The notes under the pieces were generated by a model. It did no database searches and was not told the origin of the DNA. It saw only the letters and a program-made list of their open reading frames with translations. A DNA stretch of 44,577 bases, from contig PWYW01000085.1 in NCBI GenBank assembly GCA_003567685.1, positions 1 through 44,577 of the forward strand, read 5' to 3'. Positions 1 to 7,328 of the stretch are shown here, one piece after another (within the stretch, counting starts at the first letter, position 1; every line of letters begins with the position of its first letter). The translations under genes were made by a program, and so were the position numbers. Origin of the DNA: Gammaproteobacteria bacterium (GTDB lineage Bacteria > Pseudomonadota > Gammaproteobacteria > Xanthomonadales > Wenzhouxiangellaceae).

Positions 1-227
1 AAGGCCCAGAAGGCCCAGAAGGCCCAGAAGGCCCAGAAGGCCCAGAAGGCCCAGAAGGCCCAGAAGGCCCAGAAGGCCCAGAAGGCCCAGAAGGCCCAGA
101 AGGCCCAGAAGGCCCAGAAGGTCCAGAAGGTCCAGAAGGTCCAGAAGGTCCAGAAGGTCCAGAAGGTCCAGAAGGTCCGGCAGGTCCGGCAGGTCCGGCA
201 GGTCCGGCAGGTCCGGCAGGCCCCCCT
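1..227 (+). repeat. 9-bp tandem repeat coding collagen-like Gly-Pro-X
   Basis: From base 3 the sequence is 24 perfect 9-bp units in three homogeneous blocks: 13 copies of GGCCCAGAA (3-119), 6 of GGTCCAGAA (120-173) and 5 of GGTCCGGCA (174-218), closed by a Gly-Pro-Pro unit at 219-227. In frame this is 19 Gly-Pro-Glu and 5 Gly-Pro-Ala triplets. The array runs off the left window edge, so its full length is unknown. Perfect codon identity inside each block indicates recent slippage or unequal crossover. Confidence 0.95.
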
Positions 228-857
228 GGAGAAGATGGCAGCATCGTCAGTGCTGGGGCAGGAATTCTGTTGGTTGATGGTGAAATCCTGATCGACCAGG
301 AGTTTCTGGATCAGCTTTATCTTGGATCGTCCGGAGGTACTGCTGATGGGGAAATCATAGCGCCCGATTTTGTGTATTCAGAGGAAGTGAGCCGCAACCT
401 ATCGCTCCCCGCCAGTTCGTTTCTTGTTGATGGAAATCTTTGGCGCTTGGCCGCTGACGATGGGCACTATGGCTTTAGAGGGAACTCGACGTTCAATGCC
501 CCGGCACAGCTGACCGCGCCCGTCCAGCTTCCGGACGGGGCCACCATCCGTTCGGTGCATTGCTATGTCTACGACAACAATAGCTCTCGCTCCCTGGAGG
601 TCTCCATGCGTTTGACGCAATCGAACTTGACTTCTGGTGCAAGCGGCGCGGCAGCTAATTTGTTTTTTGCAGAGATCGAAACGTCCGGCAGTAACACCCA
701 ACTCAGGGAATTGGGCGGAGACGGCCTGGATATCGAAGTGGATAATTCGCAACGGGCTCTGCAGTTGGCCTTGCAGTTCTTCACCACCAATGGCGGAGTC
801 CACCATCGGTTTTATGGGTGCCGAATTGGCTTCGGAGTGACTACTCCCGCACCCTGA
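3..857 (+). CDS. Collagen-like repeat protein, 5' truncated by the window
   Basis: The frame of the Gly-Pro-X array is open from the window edge and continues without a stop into a non-repetitive C-terminal domain, so both belong to one protein of which 284 residues are visible. About 75 residues of triple-helix-type Gly-Pro-Glu/Ala lead through Gly-Pro-Pro and Gly-Glu-Asp into roughly 200 residues rich in Ser, Gly and beta-branched residues. That part contains [18 protein letters not shown], a beta-sandwich-like pattern I associate with C-terminal domains of bacterial secreted proteins. Bacterial collagen-like proteins are usually surface or extracellular stalks with a globular trimerising end. 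The N-terminus, export signal and anchor lie outside the window. A TTG at 270 could be called as a start but is internal. Function inferred; adhesion or a matrix role is possible. Confidence 0.8.
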   Translation, partial: GPEGPEGPEGPEGPEGPEGPEGPEGPEGPEGPEGPEGPEGPEGPEGPEGPEGPEGPEGPAGPAGPAGPAGPAGPPGEDGSIVSAGAGILLVDGEILIDQEFLDQLYLGSSGGTADGEIIAPDFVYSEEVSRNLSLPASSFLVDGNLWRLAADDGHYGFRGNSTFNAPAQLTAPVQLPDGATIRSVHCYVYDNNSSRSLEVSMRLTQSNLTSGASGAAANLFFAEIETSGSNTQLRELGGDGLDIEVDNSQRALQLALQFFTTNGGVHHRFYGCRIGFGVTTPAP

Positions 858-933
858 GGTATGGTTGAGCAAAACGTTTTATATCGAATGCTGAAATACT
901 CCCCAAGCGCCCCTTCGGACAGGTCTGGATGCC

Positions 934-1272
934 ATGAAAAATCCTCTGGTGGATAAATCAATCAACGCGATCATGTTGACCGTGGCGGTTCAAATGGCCA
1001 CGCCGGCGTTGGCCGAATCGACTGACCTCTTAATTACCAAGTGGGTGATTGCCGGGGGCGGTGAAGTTCAGGCAGTGAGTTCCAATGGGGTTTGGCGAAT
1101 GTCCGGGACAATCGGCGAATGGAGTGCGACTGACTCGGCTCGTCTGAGCGGCGGATCCTGGCAGTTGACGGGTGGGTTTTGGGGGGCAAATGTGCTGGAG
1201 TTGGTCGATTCTCTTTTTCGGGACCGATTTGAAGAACAGGAGGCTGATGCCTCGGATCAAAGGACCCCATGA
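934..1272 (+). CDS. Small exported protein with GGFW module and C-terminal LFRDRFE motif
   Basis: 112 residues starting at ATG 934, with GGAT upstream as a weak ribosome site. A signal peptide is likely: a hydrophobic stretch at about residues 12-27 ends in an ALA cleavage-type motif. The mature part holds one glycine/aromatic module that includes SGTIGEW and LSGGSWQLTGGFWG. This resembles the SGTIG...LTGGFW modules found near the ends of many exported proteins of environmental bacteria. It is followed by SLFRDRFE and an acidic tail. The same LFRDRFE string closes the PQQ-type enzyme at 38484-40166. The protein may be a minimal carrier of a C-terminal export or processing tag, or the remnant of a larger protein. 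Function unknown. Confidence 0.6.
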   Translation: MKNPLVDKSINAIMLTVAVQMATPALAESTDLLITKWVIAGGGEVQAVSSNGVWRMSGTIGEWSATDSARLSGGSWQLTGGFWGANVLELVDSLFRDRFEEQEADASDQRTP

Positions 1273-1397
1273 CGGATCGGCGGCTTTGTTGACCGATGCA
1301 GGAGGCCGATTGCGCTTGGCAAGGGACTGCTTCCTGCAAAAGCTTGTGCCGCTAGTGCTGCTACGAATTCTGAATGTCCGTCCTCTTGGGGCCGTGG

Positions 1398-1428
1398 TTG
1401 AGAAAACGCGGTTTGAACTTGGTATAGT
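1398..1428 (+). promoter_or_regulatory. Candidate sigma70 promoter
   Basis: TTGAGA (1398-1403) and an extended -10, TGG-TATAGT (TATAGT 1423-1428), are separated by 19 bp. Transcription would start near 1435, about 23 nt before ATG 1458. The spacing is long, but the TGn extension can compensate. Confidence 0.4.
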
Positions 1429-1457
1429 TTCGAGTCTTCGCAGGTTTGCAGTCTAGG

Positions 1458-2609
1458 ATGCTGTTTCCCATGTTTTTTCGTTTGTTCACCGTTGCCGTGG
1501 TCGCCGGTCTGACTGTCGGCTGCGCGTCGTCGCCAAGCAGTCCGCCGCAGGCAGAGGCCAGTGAGCCCGTGTACCTGGCGTTCGAGACCGAGGGTGGGCT
1601 TGAGCAGGTGGCGCGCGGCGATGATCGGCTGGTCAGTAGCCAGGTCGAGGCGATGGCTGGGCGTGAACGGCTGCAGTACCGCATGGACTACGCATTGCGT
1701 TCGGGAGTGTTGGCCAGAAGCCTGGCCGAAGAGGGTGATCGCTCCGCCGACCTGCCGTCGGAGATTGGTCGTCAGATGATTACCCAGGCGGTTGAGTTTT
1801 CGCTGTCGGAGTCGCTGGGCGCGCCGATTACCCTGGATGTCCAGAATCGACAGGAGCTGCGCTGGTCCTTCAACGGCGAAGCGAGAGCGGAGAGTACACA
1901 GGCTGCGCTGAACTGGGCTCCGGAGCATTTTGCCTTAAACCTGGCCTGGTCGCCGCCGCGCCAGACGGTCGATGCCAGCCAGCCGCTGGACTGCAATGCG
2001 GCTGCCAATTTTCGCTTGCTTAGCGTGCCAGTAATGGAACAGGCCGCTATGGATTACAGCCGTCGTGCCTGCCAGGTGCTCGCCCCGGCCCGTGGCATTG
2101 CCGAACTGGATGTCGCAACCGATGGCCTGGCGTGGCGCTGGGGTGGTGGTTACGAGCAGGCGTTCATGTTTCGTCGTGTTCGCCCGTATTGGCAGCACCA
2201 GGGCAACGAGCCCATCGAGGCTGCTTACGAGTTATCGCTGGCCCATCGCCAGTCGTTGGCGAACTGGCAGTTGGGCATGGACCTCGCTTGGCGTCGTTTT
2301 GACCGCGAGCGCGCTGTCAGCGCTGTCAACCAGCCCGATCGTTGGGCGCTGGATCTCAGGCTGGAGCGCGACCTTGGCCCCTTGGCGGTGACCGCGCGCT
2401 GGCTGCACGCCAACGACCCCTTGTGGTTCCTGCCTCTGGCCGCGCCGGTCGAGCGCGAGCGGGTGTCGCTTGGGCTGGATTTCAGCCGCTGGCTGATGCA
2501 GTCGATGCCGGCCGCTGGCGGAAAGATGTCGGCCTCGATCGATCACGTTGAAGATGCGGCGGGCGATGATTACCAGCAGCTGAAATGGTCCATTGAACTG
2601 ACCTGGTAA
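1458..2609 (+). CDS. Unrecognised envelope protein, possible lipoprotein/outer-membrane barrel
   Basis: 383 residues from ATG 1458; TTG 1446 and ATG 1470 are in-frame alternatives. The N-terminus is hydrophobic and ends in TVGCASS. This is a lipobox-like site, but with Thr at -3 instead of the usual Leu, so lipidation is uncertain. The region after about residue 200 alternates polar and aromatic residues (AWRWGGGYEQAF, WQLGMDLAWRRF) and the chain ends in IELTW, a C-terminal aromatic as in outer-membrane beta-barrels. I do not recognise the family. It converges with dusB with no gap: its stop ends at 2609 and the dusB stop begins at 2610. An outer-membrane protein is the best guess. Confidence 0.6.
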   Translation: MLFPMFFRLFTVAVVAGLTVGCASSPSSPPQAEASEPVYLAFETEGGLEQVARGDDRLVSSQVEAMAGRERLQYRMDYALRSGVLARSLAEEGDRSADLPSEIGRQMITQAVEFSLSESLGAPITLDVQNRQELRWSFNGEARAESTQAALNWAPEHFALNLAWSPPRQTVDASQPLDCNAAANFRLLSVPVMEQAAMDYSRRACQVLAPARGIAELDVATDGLAWRWGGGYEQAFMFRRVRPYWQHQGNEPIEAAYELSLAHRQSLANWQLGMDLAWRRFDRERAVSAVNQPDRWALDLRLERDLGPLAVTARWLHANDPLWFLPLAAPVERERVSLGLDFSRWLMQSMPAAGGKMSASIDHVEDAAGDDYQQLKWSIELTW

Positions 2610-3605
2610 TCAGGCGGCCTGCTTTTCTGCCAGTCCGTGGAAATAGCGGGCTGTCAAATCGATCTGTTCCTGCGCCGATTCTGCCTGGTTGACTACCTCT
2701 CGGAAGCGGGCGTTTTCCGGTCGATCCTTGGCGTACCAGCCCAGATGCTTGCGTGCGATGCGCACACCCGCCAGCTCGCCGTAGAACGTATGCAGTGCCT
2801 CCAAATGTTCGATCAGGATCGTGGCAATCGTCGCCAGATCCGGCGGCGGCAGCGTTTCGCCAGTGGCCAGGTAGTGACTGATCTCGCGAAAGATCCAGGG
2901 GCGCCCCTGGGCGGCGCGGCCAATCAGTAGTCCATCAGCGCGGGTATGTTCCAGTACCTCGCGGGCCTTCTGCGGGCTGTCGACATCGCCGTTGGCCAGC
3001 ACCGGAATGGTGATCTGTTGCTTGATGGCGGCGATGGTGTCGTATTCGGCCGTACCCTGGTATTTCTGGTCGCGGGTGCGCCCGTGAATGGCCAGCGCAC
3101 GGATGCCACAGTCTTCGGCGATGCGGGCGATGGTGGGGGCATTGCGCTGGTTGGCCGCCCAGCCGGTGCGAATCTTCAAGGTTACCGGCACCTCGACGGC
3201 ATTGACCACGGCGCGCAGGATCCGCTCGACCAGCGCTTCGTCCTGCATCAGCGCCGAGCCGGCCCAGGCCTTGCAGACCTTTTTGGCCGGACATCCCATG
3301 TTGATGTCGATGATGTCGGCGCCATGCGCCACGTTGTGCCGGGCGGCCTCGGCCAGGCGGTCGGGGTCGGTGCCGGCAATCTGCACGCTGACGGGTTCCG
3401 GTTCGCCCTCATGGTCCATGCGCATACGTGACTTGCGGGTATGCCACAGGCGGGAATCGGCGGTGGTCATCTCCGAGACGGCCAGACCTGCCCCGAGCCG
3501 TTTGCACAGCAGGCGAAAGGGTTTGTCGGTAACGCCCGCCATCGGGGCCAGGCCAATCGCCGGCTCGATACGATGCGGGCCGATCATCAGCGAGGGCAGC
3601 GTCAT
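2610..3605 (-). CDS. dusB: tRNA-dihydrouridine synthase B
   Basis: 331 residues, the normal length for DusB. The enzyme uses FMN and NADPH to reduce specific uridines in the tRNA D-loop. Visible features are the N-terminal APMAGVTDKPFR, INMGCPAKKV with the active-site Cys of the GCP motif, KIRTGW, the AIHGRTR strand and the NGDV and GRAAQGRPWIF phosphate-binding segments of the TIM barrel. The ARKHLGWY helix belongs to the C-terminal tRNA-binding domain. In many gammaproteobacteria dusB is followed by fis; here the next gene downstream is convergent, so that operon is absent. engB lies 24 bp upstream on the same strand. Confidence 0.95.
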   Translation of the reverse strand: MTLPSLMIGPHRIEPAIGLAPMAGVTDKPFRLLCKRLGAGLAVSEMTTADSRLWHTRKSRMRMDHEGEPEPVSVQIAGTDPDRLAEAARHNVAHGADIIDINMGCPAKKVCKAWAGSALMQDEALVERILRAVVNAVEVPVTLKIRTGWAANQRNAPTIARIAEDCGIRALAIHGRTRDQKYQGTAEYDTIAAIKQQITIPVLANGDVDSPQKAREVLEHTRADGLLIGRAAQGRPWIFREISHYLATGETLPPPDLATIATILIEHLEALHTFYGELAGVRIARKHLGWYAKDRPENARFREVVNQAESAQEQIDLTARYFHGLAEKQAA

Positions 3606-3629
3606 GAGGCGTTCCGGTCTCGGGCCGGT

Positions 3630-4262
3630 TCAGTCGGGTTCGGGCAGGTCGGCAAGCAGGTCCAGATCGGGCTCGAACCAGGTGTCCATTACCTGGTAGA
3701 GCTCGTCCAGCCCCTGACCGGTGGGGGCGGAAAAAGCCTGCACGCCGACCCGCTCATCGACCTGGCGACGAACCTTCATGACCGCCTCTTTCTGCTTTCC
3801 GCGGCCAAGCTTGTCGGCCTTGGTCAGTACCAGGTGCAACGGCAGGCCCCGACTGCCGGCCCACTGGATCAGCTCGACGTCGGAATCCTTCAAGGGATGG
3901 CGGATATCCATCACGACAACCAGGGCGCGCAGGGCGTTTCGCCGGTCAAGGTAGGTCTGGATGAGGCCCCGCCAGTGTTTCTTCAGGCTGCCGCTGACCT
4001 TGGCGTAGCCGTAACCGGGCAGGTCAACGAGGTGGCGCTGGGGGTCAAGCTGGAAAAACACCAATTGGCGGGTCCGGCCCGGCGTTCGAGAGGTGCGGGC
4101 AAGGCTGTTTTGGCGGCACAGGCGATTGATCAGGCTGGACTTTCCGGCGTTCGAGCGACCGGCAATGGCCACCTCGATGCCGGCATCCGGTGGCAATTGC
4201 GGCAATTCGTGGACGCTGACGGTGTATTCTGCCCGGGCTAGCAGATGATCGATGGCGGTCAT
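3630..4262 (-). CDS. engB: Ribosome biogenesis GTP-binding protein EngB/YihA
   Basis: 210 residues from ATG 4262; longer in-frame starts would run into the divergent cytochrome gene. The G1 motif GRSNAGKS (residues 35-42), a Thr-rich G2 (TSRTPGRT), G3 DLPGYG and G4 TKAD are all present, and the length fits the family. EngB GTPases assist late assembly of the large ribosomal subunit and are usually essential. The gene is divergent from cytochrome c4 across 74 bp. The engB / c4 / dsbA arrangement is also found in Pseudomonas, which supports these assignments. Confidence 0.95.
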   Translation of the reverse strand: MTAIDHLLARAEYTVSVHELPQLPPDAGIEVAIAGRSNAGKSSLINRLCRQNSLARTSRTPGRTRQLVFFQLDPQRHLVDLPGYGYAKVSGSLKKHWRGLIQTYLDRRNALRALVVVMDIRHPLKDSDVELIQWAGSRGLPLHLVLTKADKLGRGKQKEAVMKVRRQVDERVGVQAFSAPTGQGLDELYQVMDTWFEPDLDLLADLPEPD

Positions 4263-4336
4263 GGGCTGGAATGCGCGGCAACAAAAAGCGATAATATCAG
4301 GTTCTGAATCATATTCTTGATGGAGTACCCCTACCC

Positions 4337-4963
4337 ATGGCTCGATTGATGGTGATGCTGATTGCCCTGGCTCCCGTGATGGCATTGGCCGGTCCGGTTG
4401 GCGTCGGCGACCCCGAAGCCGGTGAGCAGCTGGCAGCTTCCTGTGCGGCCTGCCACGGCTCCGACGGTAACAGCTCGGTTTCGGCCTGGCCGAAGATTGC
4501 CGGCCAGCACGAGGACTACGCCGCTCGCCAGACGCGCCTGGTTCGCGATGGTTTGCGTGACGTGCCGGAAATGATCCCGTTCGTCATGAACCTTAGCGAT
4601 CAGGATATTGCCGATATCGCGGCGTTTTATGCCACCCAGAGTCTCGAGCCGGGTGTGGCCGACGAAGACCTGGTCGACCTTGGTCGCCGCATCTACATGG
4701 ACGGCAATCGCCAAACCGGCGTTCCGGCCTGTGCCGCCTGCCACGGTCCGGCCGGTGAGGGTGTCCTTGGCTCGCATTACCCGGTGGTTCGGGCCCAGCA
4801 TGCCGACTACTCGGCGGATCGCCTGCGCCGTTACCGGGCGGGCGAAATCAATGGTGACGACGATCCCTACAGCCTGATGATGGTCGGCGTTGCCGCCCGA
4901 TTGACCGATGAAGAGATCGAGGCGGTCAGCTCGTTCATGGAAGGATTGCACCGGGCTCGATAA
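4337..4963 (+). CDS. Cytochrome c4, periplasmic dihaem
   Basis: 208 residues. A signal peptide ends near residue 19 (VMALA). Two CxxCH haem sites are at C36-A-A-C39-H40 and C132-A-A-C135-H136, each opening one half of the internally duplicated protein. Met residues in PEMIPFVM and YSLMMVG are candidate axial ligands. Cytochrome c4 carries electrons from the bc1 complex to terminal oxidases, usually membrane-associated on the periplasmic side. GGAG at 4322-4325 is 11 nt from the ATG. A possible -10, GATAAT, lies in the divergent gap. A hairpin follows the stop before dsbA. Confidence 0.92.
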   Translation: MARLMVMLIALAPVMALAGPVGVGDPEAGEQLAASCAACHGSDGNSSVSAWPKIAGQHEDYAARQTRLVRDGLRDVPEMIPFVMNLSDQDIADIAAFYATQSLEPGVADEDLVDLGRRIYMDGNRQTGVPACAACHGPAGEGVLGSHYPVVRAQHADYSADRLRRYRAGEINGDDDPYSLMMVGVAARLTDEEIEAVSSFMEGLHRAR

Positions 4964-4976
4964 GCCGGTCGGGCGA

Positions 4977-4998
4977 CTGGCCGGGAACCACCGGCCAG
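4977..4998 (+). terminator. Hairpin between cytochrome c4 gene and dsbA
   Basis: CTGGCCGG (4977-4984), a 6-nt loop and CCGGCCAG (4991-4998) form a perfect 8-bp GC-rich stem 13 nt after the c4 stop. The following sequence is only moderately T-rich, so this may be a partial terminator or an mRNA-stabilising hairpin, not a strong terminator. Confidence 0.4.
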
Positions 4999-5049
4999 CC
5001 TTGCGGTCTTTGCTTGGCACGTTTTGAAACCCCAGTCCAGGATTTTCAC

Positions 5050-5742
5050 ATGATGAACGCGATCCAAACCGCGACGAAAACAGCGCTGCTTGGCCTGACA
5101 CTGCTGATCTTTTCGGTCCGGGTTCAGGCGTTTGACGAAGGTGTCCATTTCGAGCGCATTGGCAGCCCGGTGGAGGCCCGTACCGATCGGGTCGAAGTGG
5201 TTGAAGCTTTCGCTTATCCCTGCCCTGCCTGTTACACCTTCCACCCCATCATTGAACGCTGGGCAGCCGAAGCGCCGGACCATGTCCATTTCAGCCGCTT
5301 GCCGATCGCCCTGCAGCGCGGCTGGGATTTGTTTGCCTTGGCCTACTACACGGCCGATGTCATGAACATCGATGAAGCGGCCCATGCAGCGGTTTTCCGC
5401 GCCATCCATGACGAGCGTCGGCGGATTCGCAACTTCGAGGACATTGCGGCAATTTACGGTGATTTTGGCGTCGATCCTGCCGAGTTCATGGCCACGGCTG
5501 AATCGTTCGCCGTTGACGCGCGGATGCGCCGCAACCGGGCCGATGTCACCCGCTTTGGCATTCGCCAAACGCCGACCATGATTGTCCAGGGCAAGTGGCG
5601 CGTGGTGCCTGGCGCCTTCGCCTCCTATCAGGAAATGCTCGACGCCGTCGACTTTCTAGTTGCTCGCGAGGCCGAGTTGCTGGCTGATCCCGCGGATGAA
5701 GACGAGTCTGCGGCCGAGCACGGCGCGACCGAGAGCGAGTAA
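5050..5742 (+). CDS. dsbA: Thiol:disulfide interchange protein DsbA with CPAC active site
   Basis: 230 residues from ATG 5050 (5053 also possible), chosen because AGGA lies about 7 nt upstream and a signal peptide (about residues 9-27, ending VQA) follows directly. The upstream TTG 5014 is less likely. DsbA oxidises cysteine pairs in exported proteins in the periplasm. The thioredoxin-fold active site is C58-P59-A60-C61 in AFAYPCPACYTFHP, and the cis-proline loop is QTPTM. The usual DsbA dipeptide is Pro-His; here His is replaced by Ala. The Glu-rich C-terminal tail is also unusual. It lies between cytochrome c4 and the EEP-family gene, as in Pseudomonas. Confidence 0.9.
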   Translation: MMNAIQTATKTALLGLTLLIFSVRVQAFDEGVHFERIGSPVEARTDRVEVVEAFAYPCPACYTFHPIIERWAAEAPDHVHFSRLPIALQRGWDLFALAYYTADVMNIDEAAHAAVFRAIHDERRRIRNFEDIAAIYGDFGVDPAEFMATAESFAVDARMRRNRADVTRFGIRQTPTMIVQGKWRVVPGAFASYQEMLDAVDFLVAREAELLADPADEDESAAEHGATESE

Positions 5743-5751
5743 ACCGGCCCC

Positions 5752-6558
5752 GTGGGACAAGTACGCCGGCGGCTTAAGCTGCTGAGCTACAACATCCAGG
5801 CCGGCACCACCACCGGTCGCTATCGTGAATACCTGACGTCGAGCTGGCGTCAGGTTCTGCCCAACAACCAGCGGATGGCCAACCTCGACTCGATTGCCGA
5901 GTTGGTGGCCGACTACGATATCGTGGCGCTGCAGGAGGTGGACTGCGGTAGCCTGCGTTCCGGCTTTCTCAACCAGGCCAAGTATCTGGCCACGCACGCC
6001 GCCTTTCCCCATTGGTCGCACCAGGGCAACCGAAAGGTCGGCATGATCGCTCATGCTGGCAATGGTCTGCTGAGCAAGATCAAACCCAGTCTGATCGAAG
6101 AACACAAACTGCCCGGCGCCATTCCCGGCCGGGGAGCCATGGTGGTGCGCTATGGCGAGGGCGACCAGGCCTTGTGGCTGGTCGTACTTCACCTGGCATT
6201 GGGGAGGCGCGCTCGCGCCCAGCAGTTGGCGTATGTAGCGGGCCTGATCAGCGATTACCCGCACGTCGTGGTCATGGGCGATCTCAATACCGGGCCGAAT
6301 TCGCGCGAATTGCTCGACTTTTGCGATCGTGCCGGACTGCTGTTGCCCTCAAGAGATTTGTTGACGTTTCCTTCCTGGGACCCCCAGCGCGCGATTGACC
6401 ACATCCTGGTATCGCCAAAAATGGATATCGCTGATCTGCAGGTCCTGCCAGTGGCGTTTTCCGATCATCGGCCGCTGGCCATGACCGTGAACTTCAACGT
6501 AATGGTCGACTTACCAGATCATCCGGAAGGCGACCAGGATCAGCATCAGCCCGAATAG
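5752..6558 (+). CDS. Endonuclease/exonuclease/phosphatase (EEP) family protein
   Basis: 268 residues, GTG start 9 nt after the dsbA stop, so probably the same transcript. The EEP fold signature is complete: LLSYNIQAG (Asn), ALQEVD (metal-binding Glu), VVMGDLNTGPNS (Asp/Asn pair), IDHILVS and a terminal SDHRPLAM with catalytic Asp-His. Family members cleave phosphodiester or phosphomonoester bonds in DNA, RNA or phospholipids; the substrate cannot be read from sequence. No signal peptide is seen, so it is probably cytoplasmic. The last 48 bp overlap the convergent permease gene. Confidence 0.85.
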   Translation: MGQVRRRLKLLSYNIQAGTTTGRYREYLTSSWRQVLPNNQRMANLDSIAELVADYDIVALQEVDCGSLRSGFLNQAKYLATHAAFPHWSHQGNRKVGMIAHAGNGLLSKIKPSLIEEHKLPGAIPGRGAMVVRYGEGDQALWLVVLHLALGRRARAQQLAYVAGLISDYPHVVVMGDLNTGPNSRELLDFCDRAGLLLPSRDLLTFPSWDPQRAIDHILVSPKMDIADLQVLPVAFSDHRPLAMTVNFNVMVDLPDHPEGDQDQHQPE

Positions 6559-7302
6559 TCTTTTCAGCGGAGTGGCGGGCATACGATGCGCCCAGGCGAC
6601 TCCCAGCGGTGCGGCGATCATCCCGCCAAGTCCAATCAGCAGCCAGCCTGGCCAGTAGAAAAATCCGAAGGTCTGCGGCCACAGGCTGGTGGCCGGCGGC
6701 GCCAGCGCAAAGCCGATGACGCCGCCGAGGGCAATTGGCCAACCGCAGGTCGAGGCGATGGCGACCGCACGGACCATCGGATAGCCATTCCGAACCAGAT
6801 AGGGCACATTGAAGCTGCCACCGCCGATGCCCATGATCGCCGACAGCAGACCTATGACCGGGCCTGCTGCCCACCAGCCGCGGGGGAAAGGTGTGATTGC
6901 CGGGTTTGCCGGACGTTTCAACAGCACCATGCGCAGGCCGATGATGCCGGCCAGAATCGCGAAAACCACGGCCAGTTTTTCGCCGGGTAAATGGGCAGCC
7001 AACCAGCCACCAGCCAGTGCGCCCAGCGCAACACTGGGTGCCATCCGGCCTACGCAGCGCCAATCCACGCCTTTTTGTTGGTCATGGAACCAGATGGCGC
7101 TGGCCGAGGTCATCAGCATGGTGGCAAGCGATGTCGCCACGGCAATGGGTAACGCGGCTTCCAGGGGGGCACCGTTGTTGACCAGCAGCCAGCTCAAAGT
7201 CGGTACGATAACCAGACCGCCGCCGATGCCCAGCAGGCCGGCCAGCCCCCCGGCCGATAGCCCGATCACCAGCAGGATAAGCATGTCAACGAGCAAGTCC
7301 AC
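6511..7302 (-). CDS. TauE/SafE family sulfite/anion permease
   Basis: 263 residues from GTG 7302, preferred because GAAGG lies about 5 nt upstream; ATG 7284 is a reasonable alternative. It is almost entirely hydrophobic, with about eight membrane segments arranged as two related halves. Each half has the family's glycine motif: GIGGGLVIVPTL near the N-terminus and GIGGGSFNVPYL in the second half. Members export sulfite, sulfoacetate or other organic anions; the actual substrate is unknown. It is divergent from the lytic transglycosylase gene with only 26 bp between starts. Its 3' end overlaps the EEP gene by 48 bp. Confidence 0.85.
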   Translation of the reverse strand: MDLLVDMLILLVIGLSAGGLAGLLGIGGGLVIVPTLSWLLVNNGAPLEAALPIAVATSLATMLMTSASAIWFHDQQKGVDWRCVGRMAPSVALGALAGGWLAAHLPGEKLAVVFAILAGIIGLRMVLLKRPANPAITPFPRGWWAAGPVIGLLSAIMGIGGGSFNVPYLVRNGYPMVRAVAIASTCGWPIALGGVIGFALAPPATSLWPQTFGFFYWPGWLLIGLGGMIAAPLGVAWAHRMPATPLKRLFGLMLILVAFRMIW

Positions 7303-7328
7303 GGACACCTTCAAACGAGACAAACGCC

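Noticed and set aside
1-227. Tandem array as a possible CRISPR
   Set aside because: The units are 9 bp without spacers and are in frame as Gly-Pro-X codons that continue into a coding region.
3441-4241. Plus-strand frame across dusB and engB
   Set aside because: It crosses two real genes on the other strand and has no family features.
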